Below are positions 34,915 through 36,010 of a stretch of 36,010 nt of DNA, piece by piece. This stretch comes from Flavobacteriaceae bacterium. GTDB lineage: Bacteria; Bacteroidota; Bacteroidia; Flavobacteriales; Flavobacteriaceae. Where the stretch lies: positions 1-36,010 of the forward strand of contig WFXA01000174.1 of assembly GCA_015490835.1 (NCBI GenBank). Reading direction: 5' to 3'. Position 1 is the first letter of the stretch, and every line of letters starts with the position of its first letter. A program made the translations under genes and the position numbers. The notes under the pieces were generated by a model that was not told the DNA's origin, did not search any database, and worked only from the letters and a program-made list of their open reading frames with translations.

Positions 34915-35109
34915 ATGAAATTAACTTTAGACGCTCTTAAAGAAAGAGCAGATGCAGTAGCATCAGAAGAATTATTAAACTCTATTTCAGGAGGAACAGA
35001 GAATGCTTGTCATGATACTTTGCCAGAGCCCGTATTACCCCATACAGGAAATCCAATTGTAGATCCTATTACAGGACTTATTTGGTGGTGGGATTTACTA
35101 ACTGAATAG
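34915..35109 (+). CDS. Small peptide precursor with double-glycine leader
   Basis: The gene encodes 64 residues. Residues 1-27 (MKLTLDALKERADAVASEEL plus LNSISGG) look like a double-glycine leader: amphipathic helix, hydrophobic residues at L20, L21 and I24, then GG at 26-27. Such leaders are cut by C39-type peptidase exporters. The remaining 37 residues hold a single cysteine (C32), two histidines, five prolines, and a WWW (57-59) followed by acidic residues. One cysteine and no serine in the core argue against a lanthipeptide. It could be a bacteriocin, a signalling peptide or a ribosomally made modified peptide. Neighbours are a divergent XRE regulator, a terminator and a CPBP protein. No maturation enzyme or exporter is in the window. 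The gene itself is well supported; its role is not. Confidence 0.75.
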   Translation: MKLTLDALKERADAVASEELLNSISGGTENACHDTLPEPVLPHTGNPIVDPITGLIWWWDLLTE

Positions 35110-35134
35110 TGAGAAACCAAATCTGTAAAGACAG

Positions 35135-35167
35135 AATAAGACGATTATCTTTTAATCGTCTTATTTT
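35135..35167 (+). terminator. Terminator between the peptide and CPBP genes
   Basis: AATAAGACGATTA (35135-35147) and TAATCGTCTTATT (35153-35165) are a perfect 13-bp stem with a 5-base loop, ending in a short T run to 35167. It sits 25 bases after the peptide stop. If some transcription reads through, it would give much more peptide than CPBP mRNA. Confidence 0.8.
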
Positions 35168-35235
35168 GTGTACAATAATGCTAATTGATTAAAAAAACTA
35201 TACTTAAAAGTTTAAATACTATATTTCTATAAATA

Positions 35236-35892
35236 ATGAAGATAATAAAACATATACTATATACTTTAGCTTTTATCTCAATAGCACTTATAGCTATTTA
35301 TTTATATACAAAGGGTGTTTTAACCACTTTAATTAGTGATAAATTGACTATTAGGGATGAGTTTTATTTGCATATAAAGAAAGAGGCAGGTTTTACTTTC
35401 TATATTATTGTTATAGTTTTATTTGTTCCCATACTTGAGGAAGCACTTTACAGATTAGGTCTTAAATTTTCAATAAATGGCGTAGCAGCATTATGTTTGG
35501 GTATTAGTTATTCGGTTTATTTATTTTTTCAGCCAAGTGATATTAACTGGAAGAATCCATATGTTTTAATAACATTTTGGAGTGCTTTTATTTTTACCTT
35601 TTTTTTATATCAATTTTTATTAAAAAAGCATCAATCATTTGTCATAAACTTCTATAAAAGAAACACAAACTTAATAATTCTTGTATCAATAATTTCCTTT
35701 GCATACAGTCATATAACACTTTATGGGCAACAGGATCTAATAAATAATTTATTTCTCAGTCCATTGATACTTCTCCCTTATGTTATTGCTGGTGCATTAT
35801 TTTCCTTTTTGCGAATTAAGTTTGGATTTTGGTATGGTGTTTTAGGGCATATTTTTTGGAATTCATTGGTATTTTACCTATCTAATTATTAA
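35236..35892 (+). CDS. CPBP-family intramembrane metalloprotease (CAAX/Abi type)
   Basis: This 218-residue membrane protein has about six predicted helices and all three motifs of the CPBP (Abi) family: EEALYR at 68-73 (glutamate pair and arginine), FAYSH at 155-159 and HIFWN at 205-209. The glutamate and histidines are thought to form the metal and active site in Rce1-like proteins. In bacteria many such genes next to bacteriocin genes give immunity or process peptides; others have no peptide partner. It follows the double-glycine peptide gene by 126 bases, with a terminator between, so a functional pair is likely but unproven. A weak -7 box (TATATTTC, 35220-35227) could give it a separate promoter. 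Confidence 0.85.
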   Translation: MKIIKHILYTLAFISIALIAIYLYTKGVLTTLISDKLTIRDEFYLHIKKEAGFTFYIIVIVLFVPILEEALYRLGLKFSINGVAALCLGISYSVYLFFQPSDINWKNPYVLITFWSAFIFTFFLYQFLLKKHQSFVINFYKRNTNLIILVSIISFAYSHITLYGQQDLINNLFLSPLILLPYVIAGALFSFLRIKFGFWYGVLGHIFWNSLVFYLSNY

Positions 35893-36010
35893 AAAAATGA
35901 TTTAAACAGAATATCAGTTATTAATACAATTAAATTACTCTTTTATAAAGACAACTCTACTTCATTTAATAAACTATCAATTTTAGTTCAGTATGTTCGA
36001 TGAAATATTA
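35893..36010. other. Window end, no supported gene
   Basis: No clear coding frame or terminator is visible in the last 118 bases. An ATG at 35993 with six following codons could start a gene beyond the window, but nothing supports it here. Confidence 0.3.

Noticed and set aside
34915-35109. Lanthipeptide or sactipeptide precursor
   Set aside because: The core has a single cysteine and no serine, and no LanB/LanC or radical SAM gene is in the window.
35993-36010. Start of another gene at the window edge
   Set aside because: Six codons without a promoter or recognisable N-terminus are too little to call.

Overview
The window looks like chromosomal DNA of a marine-type member of the family Flavobacteriaceae (phylum Bacteroidota). 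The evidence is low GC, no Shine-Dalgarno leaders, several exact TAnnTTTG -7 boxes (often with a TTG 19-23 bases upstream), a fused LpxC-FabZ, a fused ResB-CcsA, a CarboxypepD_reg/plug/barrel outer-membrane receptor and lipoproteins with short lipoboxes. The genus cannot be fixed from the sequence alone. I saw no rRNA, tRNA, CRISPR array or transposase.

Layout. 1-1502 (minus) is a type III restriction-modification methyltransferase cut by the window edge, separated by a hairpin-rich 279-base spacer from dnaN (minus). 3088-5487 (plus) holds a PhoD-like phosphatase lipoprotein, an MltD-like lytic transglycosylase and a half-size TauE/SafE protein, followed by an opposite-strand thioredoxin-fold protein that lacks the second cysteine of its CxxC. 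6492-9567 is a two-gene operon: a GCS2-type carboxylate-amine ligase with C-terminal CBS domains, overlapping a zinc aspartoacylase-like gene, with an FNR/CRP-like box upstream. Then come a secreted protein usually mislabelled asparagine synthetase B, a minus-strand pair fumarylacetoacetase + lipoprotein, and divergent glyA and ResB-CcsA.

18431-23633 is an envelope operon: lpxD, lpxC-fabZ, lpxA, efp, a second LpxD-like acyltransferase and an NTF2-like protein. It covers the first committed steps of lipid A synthesis plus the fatty-acid dehydratase that competes for the same 3-hydroxyacyl-ACP pool. sucD and fabG follow and end at a clear terminator. Then come nadC, a YihY/BrkB membrane protein and priA, each overlapping the next, meeting a TonB-dependent-type receptor head-on. 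A sodium:solute symporter on the minus strand ends at a strong terminator.

33946-36010 is different in character: AT-rich and accessory, with a 470-base non-coding stretch carrying two strong inverted repeats. It then holds a small XRE repressor diverging from a 64-residue peptide with a double-glycine leader, a terminator, and a CPBP-family membrane protein with all protease motifs intact. This regulator / double-glycine peptide / CPBP set is the best candidate for a little-described system, possibly a secreted peptide or bacteriocin with its immunity or processing protein. No dedicated C39 exporter lies in the window.
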